From Oopsacas minuta (lineage: Eukaryota; Porifera; Hexactinellida; Lyssacinosida; Leucopsacidae), in the NCBI GenBank assembly GCA_024704765.1, contig JAKMXF010000355.1, positions 68,459-132,458 on the forward strand: a stretch of 64,000 bases of DNA. The letters run 5' to 3'. Shown piece after piece: positions 45,216-57,393 of the stretch. Made by a program: the position numbers and the translations under genes. The notes under the pieces are model-generated. The model searched no databases. It was given only the letters and a program-made list of their open reading frames with translations, and was not told the origin of the DNA. Each line of letters starts with the position of its first letter. Position 1 is the stretch's first letter.

Positions 45216-46110
45216 ATCATAATGATAATGATTGGGTATTCTGTTGCCTGCAATGGCTAAGGTTGGCGGGACTCCTAGTTTTGAAGGTTTTTGAAGGTTT
45301 ACCCTCTATATTATGTTATAACATAGAATCTGAGAAAATACATGACCTAATCTTGGTCAAAAATATAGATAATTCTGGTTGATTTATATACTTCAAGCAC
45401 AGCTTATAATTTACTACTGTTCATAAAAGTAGGTCAGTGGTAATCACAAATCTATAATGTTATGCATATTAGAAGCCATAGACTAGTTCTATAACTCTAA
45501 TTCAAAAATACATTTATGTGGACAAAATGAAATGAATATAGTTCTTAGTTAGGTCTATCCACCGCACATTTGGTAGATAAACGTGAAATTTATCATCACT
45601 TTGAGATATGGCCATAACCCAATGTGATTCACATTGAGATTCTTTTAGTAATTTAAAGACTGGGTACTATAATTATTTCCTGGACCAGGGATGAAGAAGA
45701 AGTGCTTTTGAGTTGATTAGAGGCAAAAAATTATGAGATAATCAAATATATTGAAGATATTATGAAGTTCCACAAATATGACGCGAGAAATCACACATTC
45801 CAGATCTAGAAAATACTTCCAGGTCGAAAAGACATCATGTTAACACCTAATACGCTGATATGTTGGTAAATGCTAACCCTAGAAACGAAAAATATTGATC
45901 TTTGATTTAAAATTCAATTATGAGTTAGTCCAAATATCTTGTACCTAAATATCAAAAAATTGTCATGATAGAGTTGACTAATTCTTAAGTTAGAGCTGAA
46001 CCCATATAATGCACTTCTATGTAAATATTCACAAATAACTGGATAATTATAGTCAAATCAAGATAGAAATTTATAATATATACATAACTTAACTTAACAT
46101 ATCCAGTGGA
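45216..46110. other. No gene seen
   Basis: AT-rich spacer; nothing recognised. Confidence 0.5.
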
Positions 46111-46208
46111 TACATTTTGATGTGATATCACTGAAAACTATTGTGCACTCTTGAATATGCATATTCAGGATTATGTCACAATTGTACGAGATATCACATC
46201 AAAATGTA
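46111..46208. repeat. Inverted repeat with perfect 19-bp arms
   Basis: TACATTTTGATGTGATATC at 46111-46129 and its exact complement at 46190-46208. The right arm begins a longer similarity to 25160-25220, and family A copy 3 follows directly. Confidence 0.8.
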
Positions 46209-46244
46209 TTATCAGGATATGGGAAATTGGGTTCGTAGTGTATA

Positions 46245-46440
46245 CTAGCGCGCTACGCTTGTTAGGTTGCTGCGCGATAGCTTAGTACTCTGGTGTATAA
46301 CAAAGCAGAAATTTTAGTACTATATTATCCATGGTCCATCCAAATTACATTCTGTAGAGACACTGGAGATGCTATGTTGGTTTTGGTTAGAAATCCCGGC
46401 ACTTGGTGCATCAGGTATTAAGAAAATCAGTACCCATGGA
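46245..46440 (-). repeat. Dispersed repeat family A, copy 3 (inverted)
   Basis: The complement matches 4681-4960: GTGCCGAGATTACTAACCAAAA and GGAATTTGGATGGTCCATGG blocks, plus the AGCAACCTAACAAGC...GCGCGCTAGT end. Non-coding. Confidence 0.6.
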
Positions 46441-47255
46441 TGTATGTTGAGAGCAAATCTATAAGTATCATTTAAGATCTCTATTGTTTGTTTATTATAT
46501 ATTCAAAAAACAAATACATTAAAACATGATAAATTCGAAAGTGTGAAAGTAAGATTCAGCTTATTTGATTCATTTAGTCAAGTTTTATTGAATTCCTTAT
46601 ACTTTCTCGATAAATGATAAATACATAGTTATGCGACAGCAAGTAATTGCGAAATTCAATCTCAAAATAGCTTGCCATAATCCTTTCCTCGACAACGAAC
46701 AGAGAAGCAAACAAATAAAAATTAATATAATAGAATTGTTAGAATTTACAAATACTCAAGCGCTCGTATTCTATGTATGCGTAATCCGGATATGCAGCTA
46801 ATCCGGAAAATTCATCATAATAAATATAATATACGGAAAAGAGTTAACCATTTTGAGGAAACGAAGCAAACGAAGGTTTCATGAATTTTTCATACGAAAC
46901 TAGCATTAATTTGCAGACTATACATTCAATAATATTTAGAAAATTCTTCTGCAGCCTTATAAAGAGTATGAATCTTTTTACAAAATTATTTACATGTTGG
47001 GGCGAAGTGTGTGTAATCCGGAGTGCAACTAATCTTGTTGAATTTCTGAGGTGCCAGCGAATCCGAGCCACACTCAGTTGGCGGTGTATTAAGAAATCAT
47101 AATTTAGAGAACACAAATATATAATATGATTAATATCGCTTTTTAATTATATATTATTCAATCATTGTTCTCTGTCTGTGTGTCCGTCTTTTGTCCGTTA
47201 TCAAGGATAGGGTTTATGGTATGCGATCTTGAATCGTATTTAGTTAATTGGAGAT
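46441..47255. other. No gene seen
   Basis: Includes a short local duplication of a GTAATCCGG-type word (about 46780 and 47013). Overlapping frames at 46844-47116 on both strands are not recognised. Confidence 0.45.
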
Positions 47256-47263
47256 ATCGCATA

Positions 47264-47664
47264 TAGGGGTGTACAGGATATCCGATGGTATCCAGCAAAA
47301 TCTGGCCATTAGCAAGATAGCCGGTTCCGGCCGAGACCAACCAATATCGTCAGGATAATAAACTCGGCCCATTTGAAAATATGAGTATAGAAATATCAAC
47401 TGAACCCAATGTATATAAAATCGTGTGGAATAATACTCTAACCAAGCAAAAGTTTCTAAATTGCTACCATAAAAGTTATTGTGAACGAGTAGCGGAATCT
47501 AAGAGTGGTAAGTTAATGCGTTGCTTTTAATACTCAACTCAGTAAATTCGAATATACAAAAGCTACCAAGTATAGTAATCACAAATATTATCGGGCATCC
47601 GGATAATTTCAGCCGGATATCACATCCGGCAGGATAGCAAAAATTCACATCCGGTGCACCTCTA
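47264..47664. mobile_element. Non-autonomous hAT-like miniature with perfect 8-bp duplication
   Basis: Begins TAGGGGTGTACAGGATAT and ends ATCCGGTGCACCTCTA. Flanked by ATCGCATA on both sides (47256-47263, 47665-47672). A 401-bp element without coding capacity; perfect duplication suggests relatively recent insertion. Confidence 0.85.
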
Positions 47665-47682
47665 ATCGCATATGTACAATTA

Positions 47683-47760
47683 ACTCCATTAAATTGGGAC
47701 ACTTTTAAACAAATCTGTCCCATTATAGCGGAATCCCGATTATCAGTTTTAATAGATAAA
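47683..47760. repeat. pogo/Tigger-like terminal relic
   Basis: AATTAACTCCATTAAATTGGGACA then TCCCATTATAGCGGAAT-type sequence resembles the ends near 25566 and 44322. One end only. Confidence 0.4.
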
Positions 47761-48187
47761 GAACAATGCAAAGCATGGCCATCAAAATTAGACCTCAAGG
47801 AAATTAAAGAGATTTGGAGAAACAAGTAAACTTCATGGCGAATTAAAACTATTAAACAACTATAATAAGGTATAAGTATGTAGATCATTTCATCTTTGAA
47901 GTATCAAACCAATGATCAATTATTATTAGCGTTTAAAAGAAGAATGAAAGTGGCAAGAAACACCGAACAGTAGATCAGAAGATAAGAGAACTTTACTATG
48001 GGCCTTAAATTAAACTGTATTAGCAAATGTGGACCTAAATTTTTCAGCAAGAATTAATGCTACAAAACCTGTTTAAATCATTCTAATGATATCGCTGACC
48101 ATTTGAATATACATGATGACAACTATACATAAACGAAAAACAGCAATTTCAGAATATTGCGATATAGAAGCAAAATCTTCAATATAC

Positions 48188-48727
48188 CTTATTAATATCT
48201 TTATTTAGGAACGCATACAATTGCATTTTAGAGTAGGATAGATCAAAATTACGCTCTGCGAATCCATGATCTGATTGGAGATATTCCCAGAGTAACTTTG
48301 CTCTCTGAATTAGACGAGAAGAACTATGAATACTGATCTGAAAAATAGAATTATCACAGTGGGAGATGACTGAATTTCTAACAGAGCAAAAAGAACTCAA
48401 ACAATATGAATATGGATCTGCCGGGTGGTAAGATTTGTGAAACTGTAAATCAAGACTATTCGCTGAGTTATAAGCCATTCCACAAGCTAAACAAATGGAA
48501 TAAGCAAGCTTTTTCTGGCCAAGGTCAATGTGCGTCTGAAAAGTGCTGTCGGCTTGTTGAAAATCGCCCTGATGCTTTTTACATTGTTTCATGGATTGAG
48601 AGAGGGCTCTGTTACTTTGCGGAAATAATGTAGATGTACCAAAATTCAATCGACTTTGCTTAAGACGCTTCGTTAAAGATGTATAATCATCAATACGATC
48701 AGACATATGGGATAGTCTCTTGGACAT
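48188..48727 (-). CDS. Eco1/ESCO-type cohesin acetyltransferase, one exon
   Basis: Encodes 180 residues from ATG 48727 to a GT donor after INK (48187). Eco1/ESCO enzymes acetylate the cohesin SMC3 head in S phase to establish sister-chromatid cohesion. Diagnostic is the zinc finger HIDLGQKK...CLACGMAYNSANSLDLQFHKSYH, with Cys79, Cys82, His97 and His101. The start of the acetyltransferase fold follows: IFQISIHSSSRLIQRAKLLWEYLQSDHGFAE (about 128-158) and SKMQLYAFLNKDINK, at the usual K|V splice point. An N-terminal KQSRLNFG (about 23-30) resembles a PCNA-binding motif. An acceptor-like TTTATCTAG precedes the ATG, so an upstream exon is possible. The acetyl-CoA-binding exon was not found downstream; either the intron is long or the gene is broken. 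Confidence 0.75.
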
Positions 48728-50120
48728 TGGTTGCTAGATAAACAGAAAATTGAATCTGATTTACTTGGGGTGCTATTCACTAAATTTCTTAAACTGAAAC
48801 ATCTCAAAACTTAATTTTGCCTATGCTTAAAGTATAAATATTTTTGATGCAAATTGATGCAAAGTGGAAGCATGTCCAATATGCTTTCATTTTGGCCATG
48901 CAATTGCTCAAAATTATTACAAATAGAACTTTGCAAATATAAGTCTGCTACAGAATGGACCTAACATTTGTTTCTAAAATTAATCAAATTCTAAGCTAAC
49001 TCAAATTGAATTGTATATAATTATAGAAGCAGAGTACAATCCCCTATAGTAGGGACGTGGGAGGCAAAAAACAAATTGGCACGGCGAGGTACATTGTATT
49101 GGTACGGCATTCATCACATATGACCATTAATAATATTAGGAATTCTGAATTATTGGTGCGGTAAACGCCGCACCTGCCGCACCGGTTCCTACGGCCCTAT
49201 ACAGCATGCTATAACTTTGAAACGTATGGATATCTTAACCACAGCCGGAATGATAAACTCGAAAATGGAATTATGCAAACATTCTCTCAATATTTCAGTC
49301 TATAAATATAAAACAAAGATTCATTTCATCATACCCTTATAGAAAACTCACTCTAAAATTATATATAAGCCTAATTTACATCCAGAACATGTTCAAGTGG
49401 TAAACACTCCAAAAAATTGTATATACATAAGCTTAAGTCCAGTGAATAACATACCAGTGTACTCCAAATTGTGTAAGTTATTTCTATTTTCCGTAATAGC
49501 AGAGGTGACTATGTTCTTTCTGGATTTCCAAGAATATATTTTGACAAAGTTTAGCTATAAATTTATAACTTTGCATGTATACCAGTTCGTGGCATACAGT
49601 GGCTGATTAGGGGCGATTACGGTTCTGTGTATAATGATTTTTACAGTATATGTATATTCGTATAAACTATTGGCTATTAGGGAATTCCATGTCAAATATA
49701 TCAAGTCATCCAGCTATTTCACCAACATCAGCCGATTGGCCTAAAAGTTGGACAGACAAAAGCCCCAACCTAACAATTAGATAAGTTCTTAGTTTTTATT
49801 TTTCAGTCTAGTGGTTATTGAATTATGACAAGAGAAAATACAAGTTTTTAAAACAATTTTTGAATATTTGAATTCAAGCCATTTGTATATTATACTACAA
49901 ACTTGTTAGTTCATATCCCATCGAAATAAAACTTTACATATATATATAGATTAAAGCATGTAGATATGCATATCACCTGAATCACTTCAAAAATACATAT
50001 AACAAAAAGTACACAAAGCATGATAATATAAATGTATACAGAGCATGCTCATATAAAAATACACAGAGTATGCACATGTAAAATTACACATTGTAATTAT
50101 TGGGACTTTGGTATTTCTGA
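48728..50120. other. No gene seen
   Basis: AT-rich spacer. Around 49140-49200 a short GC-rich block (GGTGCGGTAAACGCCGCACC) forms a hairpin; nothing else recognised. Confidence 0.45.
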
Positions 50121-50126
50121 CTTGTA

Positions 50127-51849
50127 CAGACTTGCCAACCCTCCAGGGATCCAGGCATTTACTGGAAAATCCAGGGATTCGAAAGTTTATATCGGCCGGG
50201 AAAATTGTGAATATTAACTACGATGTCAATAACTATAAGTGTTACATAACAATCAATAAGTTATTCTTCAGAACTAGATTATACAGTCAGAGGACAAAAG
50301 TATTCGAACTCACAAATATATTGTCATAAATTGTATACTCTTTCCCACTCCCATATATTGTATAGTCTATATCCGTAGCTGCAATCTAGTAATTTGTATA
50401 GAATAACATATGTTTTTCAAGAATTTCAAAAAAATATTTTCGATTCACAGCTTTGAAGGAGTTAATTATTAATAATTATTAGATAATTATTGATATCTAG
50501 AATATGTGGTAATTCAAAGCCTATTAAGTATCTAAAATTTCTGAGTGGATATTTGAATTCTACATAGGCGAGTTACCCCAGATTGATATTTCCAATCGGA
50601 TTGAACAATTTTTACCAAAGGTATAGAAGAATTTCAATTTGTCTCACTTGTACCACTTTATTCAAAAAGTGGCACAGGTGGCAGGAAAAACCCACTACAA
50701 GGAAATCAACTAGAATTAGGAGGAATAAGTCGAAGTGATATTTTCGAATGACATGACTATGCTAACCCTTGAATTACAAAATAATCTCTTGGTAACGGCC
50801 ACTTGTGCCACCTTGGGCAAAAGGTGGCACAAATGGCGCAAATTAAAATTCTTCTATAACTCTGGTAAAAATTGTCAATCCGATTGCAAATGTCAAATTG
50901 AGGTAACTCGCCTACGTAGAATTCAAATATCAAGTCAGAAATTATAGACTCTTAATAGGCTTTGAATGACCACATATTTTGAATATCAATAATTATCCAA
51001 TAATTATTAATAATTAACACCTTCAAAAAGTGTAAATCGAAAATATTTTTTTGAAATTCTTGAAAAACATATGTTATTCTATACAAAATTACTAGATAGC
51101 AGCTGCGAATATAGACTACATAATATATAGGAGCGGAAAAGCGTGTACAATTTATGACAATATATTTGTGTGTTCGAATACTTTTGTCCCCTGACTGTAT
51201 ATAACCTAAAAAAAGATCCAAAGATTCTCCTGGATCATCCAGAAATTTCCCTGGATCTTTAGTTAGGGAGTTACAAGCTCCTTCTCAGACGTACGGGTTC
51301 TTGTTGAGTTATATAATATCTCCGATACGTCTATGCATATAATCTATACGAATTATCTCCGAACAACATAATAGACATACATCACTTCTAGCTACTCAAC
51401 AGCTATCTTCATTATTATTCAAATATGAACTAATTTAGCATGAACAGATTGTTTAGTATTGTTAATACGGGTATTGAAGGTTGTTAATGTTCTGATTATT
51501 CTAATAGAGTTTAGTGAATATTTCAAACTGAAATCAGAAAACAAAACATAAAGGAGAATTGAATATTTTAGATATCACTATACTTTATAGACCATTGTTA
51601 CTTCTTGTAAAGTAAACTACTTTAGAGTTTTTATATAGCTTTTCACCCAATCGAGGGCCGGAAGCCACAGTGCAGACCCTGTTATTACATATAGGTATTA
51701 AAAAATATTAGAATTATTCTAAATGGGGGAGTATAAAGTGTAGCTTATTTATTCTATTATTGGGCCCGTAAATCCAGGGAAATGGTTAAAAATCCAGGGA
51801 TTTTAAGATTTCAATCCAGGGAATTATCAACGAAGGGTTGGTAAGTCTG
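50127..51849. mobile_element. Element with CAGACTTRCCAACCC ends and 6-bp duplication
   Basis: Starts CAGACTTGCCAACCCTCC and ends GGGTTGGTAAGTCTG, with CTTGTA on both sides (50121-50126, 51850-51855). CCAGGGAT words recur inside both ends, as in the 82-bp copy at 10360-10441. Without the nested Tc1-type miniature (50284-51197) about 810 bp remain, without a recognisable gene. Two superfamilies I know to make 6-bp duplications are IS3EU and (6-7 bp) Dada; I cannot place it. Confidence 0.8.
50284..51197. mobile_element. Palindromic Tc1-type miniature, nested
   Basis: Ends CAGTCAGAGGACAAAAGTAT and the complement of CAGTCAGGGGACAAAAGTAT, each next to TA (50282-50283, 51198-51199). The arms stay complementary for almost 400 bp on each side, so nearly the whole 914-bp element is one inverted repeat around a centre near 50740. 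GGCAC/GTGGCAC blocks lie close to the centre. No transposase. Confidence 0.88.
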
Positions 51850-51871
51850 CTTGTAGAGCCCTAGTTTACAA

Positions 51872-52975
51872 AAGGTAACGCACGCCAGCATCTTCGATCA
51901 TATATGGAGAATTTTATAAAAATACTGCTAAAGATTTGGATTAATCTCCACATGGAATTGTAAGGTTAATGTGGTTGGGAGTGAAAATCAACATGAGAAC
52001 GGGATTCTTTGAAATCATTCGTACATCAACCAGGGCAATCTACTGAATTAGTTTAAAAACATGACACAGATAGGAGCATTGGCTCCTTCAGTAATGATGT
52101 ATAAGTACTTTGTGATTATACAATGGTTTCTCGGAGGTTTTCGTCGGATGAAATAAATTGGAAAAGTCAAGTTCCTAGAAAATTTTGAAGTACCAAAAGG
52201 GAAAAATCAATTGGATAACCTTTCCAATAAAATGTTGAAATTTAGTATGTTCAAAACACTGTGAATGCAAATTGGAAGAGAATCCTTATACAGCGGTCAA
52301 CAGTGGCATCTAATAAAATCCAAATGCAACATCTACCGACGAGCAATACCATTAGTGAGGTATAAATGAGCTAATCAACTTCTAATAGCCTTTTGTTTAA
52401 CTAATCAGATGAAAAGTCCAGGTGAACAACTACCAGCGACTCAGAAAAACGGCTGCCCTCTTCCTGGCACACGTCCAAGGAGAGAAAACAAGAAATATAC
52501 CCTATTGTGTGCTATTGAGAAAGATAATCGGATTTACCGATGATCGCTGTACAAGTATTCTCTTTTAATTTGTATTATTATAGTTTAGAACACACTAAAT
52601 TTCAACTGATTATTGGAAATGTAGTGCAATTGATTTGGCCCTTCTTGTAATCCAAAATTTAGAGAAATTTAACTTGCCAATTTATTTCATCCGACGAAAA
52701 CCTCCGAGAAACCATTGTATAATCACAAAGTACTTATACATCATTACTGAAGGAGCCAATGCTCCTATCATGTCATGTTTGGAAACTAATTCAGTAGATT
52801 GCCCTGGTTGATGTACGGATGATTTCAAAGCATCCCGTATATCGTGTTGATTTTCACTCCCAACCACATTAACCTTACAATTCCATGTGGAGATTAATCC
52901 AAAAGCTTTAGCAGTATTTTTTATAAAGTTCTCCATATATGATCGAAGATGCTGGCGTGCGTTACCATTGTACAT
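51872..52975. repeat. Inverted duplication of an unknown coding segment
   Basis: The segment 51872-52280 and the complement of 52560-52975 are near copies. The minus copy holds a 97-codon open frame (52682-52975) with KNTAKAFGLISTWNCKVNVV and SVMMYKYFVIIQWFLGGFRR, no recognised family. The plus copy has the same peptide broken by small changes, so the minus copy is the better preserved. The 280-bp centre contains PLPGTRPRRENKKY-like coding on the plus strand. Confidence 0.7.
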
Positions 52976-53231
52976 TTGAGCATAACAACTAAGAAATACA
53001 AAGTTTCAATAAATACAATGTTTACTGTCATATGAGCATGCTCTGTGTACCTTAAGAGCATGCTCTGTGAATTTATTGTTACCTCCGAAAATGAATTATA
53101 ATTATTTTGTTGGACATAATTGGAACTGAAACTAAGGGATGAAGTGAAACCAGAACTATGACATAGCATTCGGGAATGTTTGGGAACCTAATTTCTACGT
53201 GTATTCACTTTGGTACAAGTGTTGTTACCTT

Positions 53232-54116
53232 CAGGGCCGTCGAAAGGGGGGGGGGGTAAGCAGGGTAATTACCCCGGGGCCGGGGCTCGAGAAATTCTGT
53301 CTGTGAAGGCATGCATGGGCTTTATTGGCTGCATCAAGTAGACAAGTAAAGGGGAAAATAAAGACATCGATGGGCAGAGTAATACCTTTGTTATTAATCC
53401 TTCCTAGAAACCCAGTCTTTAGAAAGAAGTATCCTGATGACATTCCCCACAATGATTTGGGAGAAGAGGTGATTCATCCTAAAGCCATCGATATTGCTAA
53501 TTTTGGATATTAATCTTTGGGTCCTCTAAATCTTTTGACACTATAAGAAATTTTAAGTTAGATGAAATATTTTGCAATGTCTGTACTGAATTGAGGATGT
53601 TCGGCACATTGCCTGTTACCGTTGATTCCGCCGAACGTTCGTTTAGTAAGTTGAAAATCATCAAGAACTTTCTGAGAAACACTACGAGTCAGGGAAGACT
53701 GAACGATCTCGGAATGTTGAGCATCGAGGCCGAACTTGCAAAGGGTATTGAATTTCAAGACATAATCAATGATTTTGCTATGAAGAAGGCACGCAAAGCT
53801 TTCTATTAATTACACTGACCGTAAATTTTTGTATTTTTCTGATCTTAACTACAATAACTCTTGAAGTATTAGTTTCGTAGTATTAGTTTTTCGTTTATAC
53901 TACTTAATATCACAAATTCTATGCCCTATAGCTATAGGCAATTTGAAAATTCATAAAATATAAGAGTAACTAGGATTTTATTTTTTACTATATAAATAGT
54001 ACGAATGCGATAGTTTGCGTTTAGTTTATTCACTTCACGATAACGGAACAAAATATCAGAGGGGGCCCGCATCCAAAATTATGACCCGGGGCCCGCTCGC
54101 GCTCTCGACGGCCCTG
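53232..54116 (+). mobile_element. Internally deleted hAT transposon
   Basis: Ends CAGGGCCGTCGAAAG and CTCTCGACGGCCCTG, flanked by GTTACCTT (53224-53231) and GTTACACT (54117-54124), an imperfect 8-bp duplication. At 885 bp it keeps only the end of the transposase gene, so it depends on another copy to move. Confidence 0.88.
53500..53809 (+). pseudogene. hAT transposase C-terminal dimerisation domain
   Basis: Open frame with TLPVTVDSAERSFSKLKIIK, then LRNTTSQGRLNDLGMLSIE and a helical tail ending ARKAFY at the stop. This is the hAT dimerisation region of the ZMYM/zf-TTF type. DDE core and BED/TTF finger are missing through internal deletion. Confidence 0.9.
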
Positions 54117-54384
54117 GTTACACTATATGCAAAATTTGATCAGTTACCCATACATACCTTCAAGTTAGAGTGAAACTCCTGTTTGCGACCACCCAGAAAA
54201 ACAGCCACCTCGATACAGCTGCCACGTTTAATCATCCAGTTTAACTTAATATTGACATTGACATCATTGGAAATTCAGTCTTCTAGTTGCACGGCTATTG
54301 CTAATTGCGGCCATTTTTTTAGAACTATCCCCAATTTGTGAAAAAGCAAATAATCTGTACATGTGGATATAAAATATATGTTTG

Positions 54385-54560
54385 TATATCCAGAATTGAT
54401 TGTAGAAACTGGGAAACCCCCAGTACTGATTTTGACATACAGGGGTATTTTGGGCCTGGCTCTGGACAAGTCCGAGTCTTGGCCGAAAATTCACACCTAT
54501 GACAGAATTATAACTTCATTGTAACCTTTTAAGATATTCGAAATATCACATTACACAGCC
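54385..54560 (+). repeat. Dispersed repeat family A, copy 4 (partial)
   Basis: Matches 4365-4540: AGAATTGATTGTAGAAACTGG, CCCCCAGTACTGATTTT, TTGGGCCTGGCTC, GAGTCTTGGCCGAAAATTCA. It stops before the conserved right end. Confidence 0.65.
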
Positions 54561-54807
54561 CTGCGGAAAAAAAAATTTTATTTGCTGATTGTTATTGCAA
54601 AACATTTTCTAATCCACATTTTAATACTGATTTTGAATAATTTTGTAAAATATACGTATCACGTCTAGTTTTTTTGCAAAATTATTTTTAAATATTGGTA
54701 TATTTATCGATGAATGCATGATACCTCTACAAGTAAAATAGTGAAAATCTGCCATTTATAAAATTTTATTGATAATATAATCTTAGTTAATAAATAATTT
54801 GAATATA
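54561..54807. other. No gene seen
   Basis: AT-rich spacer. Confidence 0.5.
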
Positions 54808-55062
54808 TTAGTCTGAATCAGGAGTAAATTTCCGTTTTTTTGACATTCTAGCATGAATAACATCAATACAATCTCTCTTGAGGCACCAGCAGTAATCAGC
54901 CATCATATGAACGTCCCACCTCCCCTGATATCGTGTTTCCATTGTTTTTATGTCTTGGTGGAATCGTTCACCTTGCTCCTCGGAAACAGCTCCAAGATTC
55001 TCTGGAAAATAGTCAATATGACTGTGAAGAAAGTGAACTTTTACACTCATATTGCANATCTA
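54808..55062 (-). pseudogene. C-terminal fragment of an unclassified DDE-like element protein
   Basis: About 80 codons: MSVKVHFLHSHIDYFPENLG, then SEEQGERFHQDI, RYQGRWDVHMMADYCWCLKRD and a basic tail. Homologous to the end of 60194-61900. An undetermined base lies at 55057, just upstream of the Met codon. The rest of the protein is absent. Confidence 0.75.
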
Positions 55063-56024
55063 TGTTCCGTCATTCGACACTGTTGTCTCATGCCTTGACA
55101 CCGTTATGAAGTTCTTGCGCACCCTCCCATGCTCAGAGAAACATTCAGTCTGTCAGCGAACTTTAAAACTTCTTGGCTGAAAGTCAGCTGAGTCGATTGC
55201 AGCAGGCCTCAATAACTAGCTTTTTCAAGTCAAACTAATCATATTCATGACATTATTATGACGATAATACAACAACATAGTATACACATCGTATAACACG
55301 AATGAATTTGGGTGTCATCCGGTATATAATGCATATATAAAGCTTCCTCGGATTTAGCGACAAATCGAATATAGCGACCTATTTTGCCTGCCCAAACGAG
55401 TGTCGTTAAATCCAATGTTTACTGTATTACATATCTATATACGTACATAAGAGTATATAGATATATAAGTATGCAGTAGTAAAGATGCCAAACAAGTTTA
55501 GTAAAAATATTAATGATTCATGAAAATGAAACGTCTAACTAATATTGACTCAATCATTCTGATTTTACAAGCCAATATAATTTAATTATCTATAAGGATA
55601 TAAACTGGGTCAAGTCAAAATCAGTGACCCGGTTCAGACTCGGAATTTATTGAAAATGGTGACTTGGTCCAAGTCTGTGTATAGGACTAAGAACAACTTT
55701 CAACCAGTCCTGGCAGTGATCGATACCATAACGATTTAGTTGGAGAGGTATTCCAAGAATTTCTTCTACTCGTTTCAAAAGCTGATCAATGTTGAAACAA
55801 TAGACCATTTCAGTTTGAGATTTGTCACCATTGTATCTTCAAGTTCAACGATAGCTGATTCGAAAAGATGAATTATGTTCTGTTTTTCAAGACTTATGTA
55901 ATTCGAGTGTTTGGTGTGCTCAGCCCTTTGTATTTCATAAATTGGCAGATGCTATGTAGTTGATCATATTTGATATATTGAGTTCGCGTTTGAAGGTCTA
56001 ATATTTCATTTTGAGTACTGTAGT
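55063..56024. other. No gene seen
   Basis: Contains a pogo-like relic near 55345-55440 (TTTAGCGACAAATCG and GTCGTTAAATCC). Nothing else recognised. Confidence 0.45.
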
Positions 56025-56246
56025 CTGGGGCTACTTTGGCTCACTTGGTTTGCATTAGCCCAAATAGCAAGGTTTCAAAAAAACTAGATTATATTCGGTG
56101 TTATACTTGAAAATGACTTGCCAAATTTTTAACGAATTTTCAAATATCGATAGACAATTTCGAATACTAATACAATATCTATTCGATACGTAAGAAATTT
56201 TCAATATTTGGGCTAAAGCAAACCCAGTGGGCCAAAGTAGCCCCAG
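56025..56246. mobile_element. 222-bp miniature with about 44-bp inverted repeats
   Basis: CTGGGGCTACTTTGGCTCAC...TTAGCCCAAATA at the left is repeated inverted at the right (TATTTGGGCTAAAG...GTAGCCCCAG), with few changes. Target duplication not resolved. Confidence 0.8.
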
Positions 56247-57391
56247 TTTATGGTAATGAAATTGGATTCAAGAGCTTCGCTACCTTTCAGTAATTTTACT
56301 CTAAGCGGCATCATTCCATATCCAAGGAGTGTAAATTACAATTGCAAATATGAACTTTATTGACAGACAGACACTTGTGGCACTTTTTATGTGTTGCTCT
56401 TTGCCAACCAGCTGGTTGGTTGAAATATTGCTAGAGATATTGAACTTGCTATAGGGTTTGCTATCCGTTTGATTCCCTTTTGACCCTTAAATATTATGCA
56501 AACAAGACAATCGTGCGAATGATGCTACCTTATTATCAATGTCAGGGAGACAACGAGGAGAATACCAGTAGGTTTAGATTTCCTAGTTCCAATTTCAAGC
56601 TTGTGAAGAACTGAAACAAATGATTTGTACAGTACTGTGGAAAAGAAAGGAATAATACCAGGAGAATCTGGGGCTTCATTAGTTATGTCAATATCATACC
56701 ACAATTGGATAGTGGTAAATATTTAGTAATATCTATCGATTGATGAGTCAAGATTTTGGATGAACATTTTCGATAAACGTTTTTCACAGCTTGCTGATGA
56801 AATGAGGACACAATGAGTAGTGTTAGCCGAATATTGGCTTTAGTACAGTTTCTAATAATAAAGTTGATATATACTATATATAATTGTACAATAGGGATGT
56901 TCCATGCACTATAGCCTAGTCAAAAGCATGCAAAAATGGTTTAAATTGTAAAGAGTTATATATATGTCACTCAACCATAATTAGATTATACGCCTTAGAG
57001 CGATAGGCAATCAACCTTGAAAGTTCCTGATGATGAAGTTACCGCATAGTTTATGAAATTGCTACAAACAGATATTGAACCCGTAGTAGGGGACTCCAGA
57101 GATCACCTCGCAGTATATTAGAAGTTTGGTAATTACAGAAACTTGTATCTTGAAAATTCTAGGTTGAATATTCATGTGTGATTGAGTTATTATCCACTGT
57201 GTATGTATATTGAAACTTGAAGTAACATAATATTAGTATAAAGTGATGTTTAATGAGGAGTTGAAGAAAAGTTTTGATTTCTAAAAAAGGGGGCGAAAAA
57301 TTAGTCTGTCCGACATCTACAGAATATCTACCATATTTCATCAACCAATGTTCACAATGTTCGGAATCTTGTGTGTACCCCTAAATCTATC
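56247..57391. other. No gene seen
   Basis: AT-rich spacer with no recognised frame or repeat. Confidence 0.5.
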
Positions 57392-57393
57392 TA

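Noticed and set aside
47499-47888. 129-codon minus frame
   Set aside because: It runs across the hAT miniature end and a pogo-like terminal relic, so the frame is accidental.
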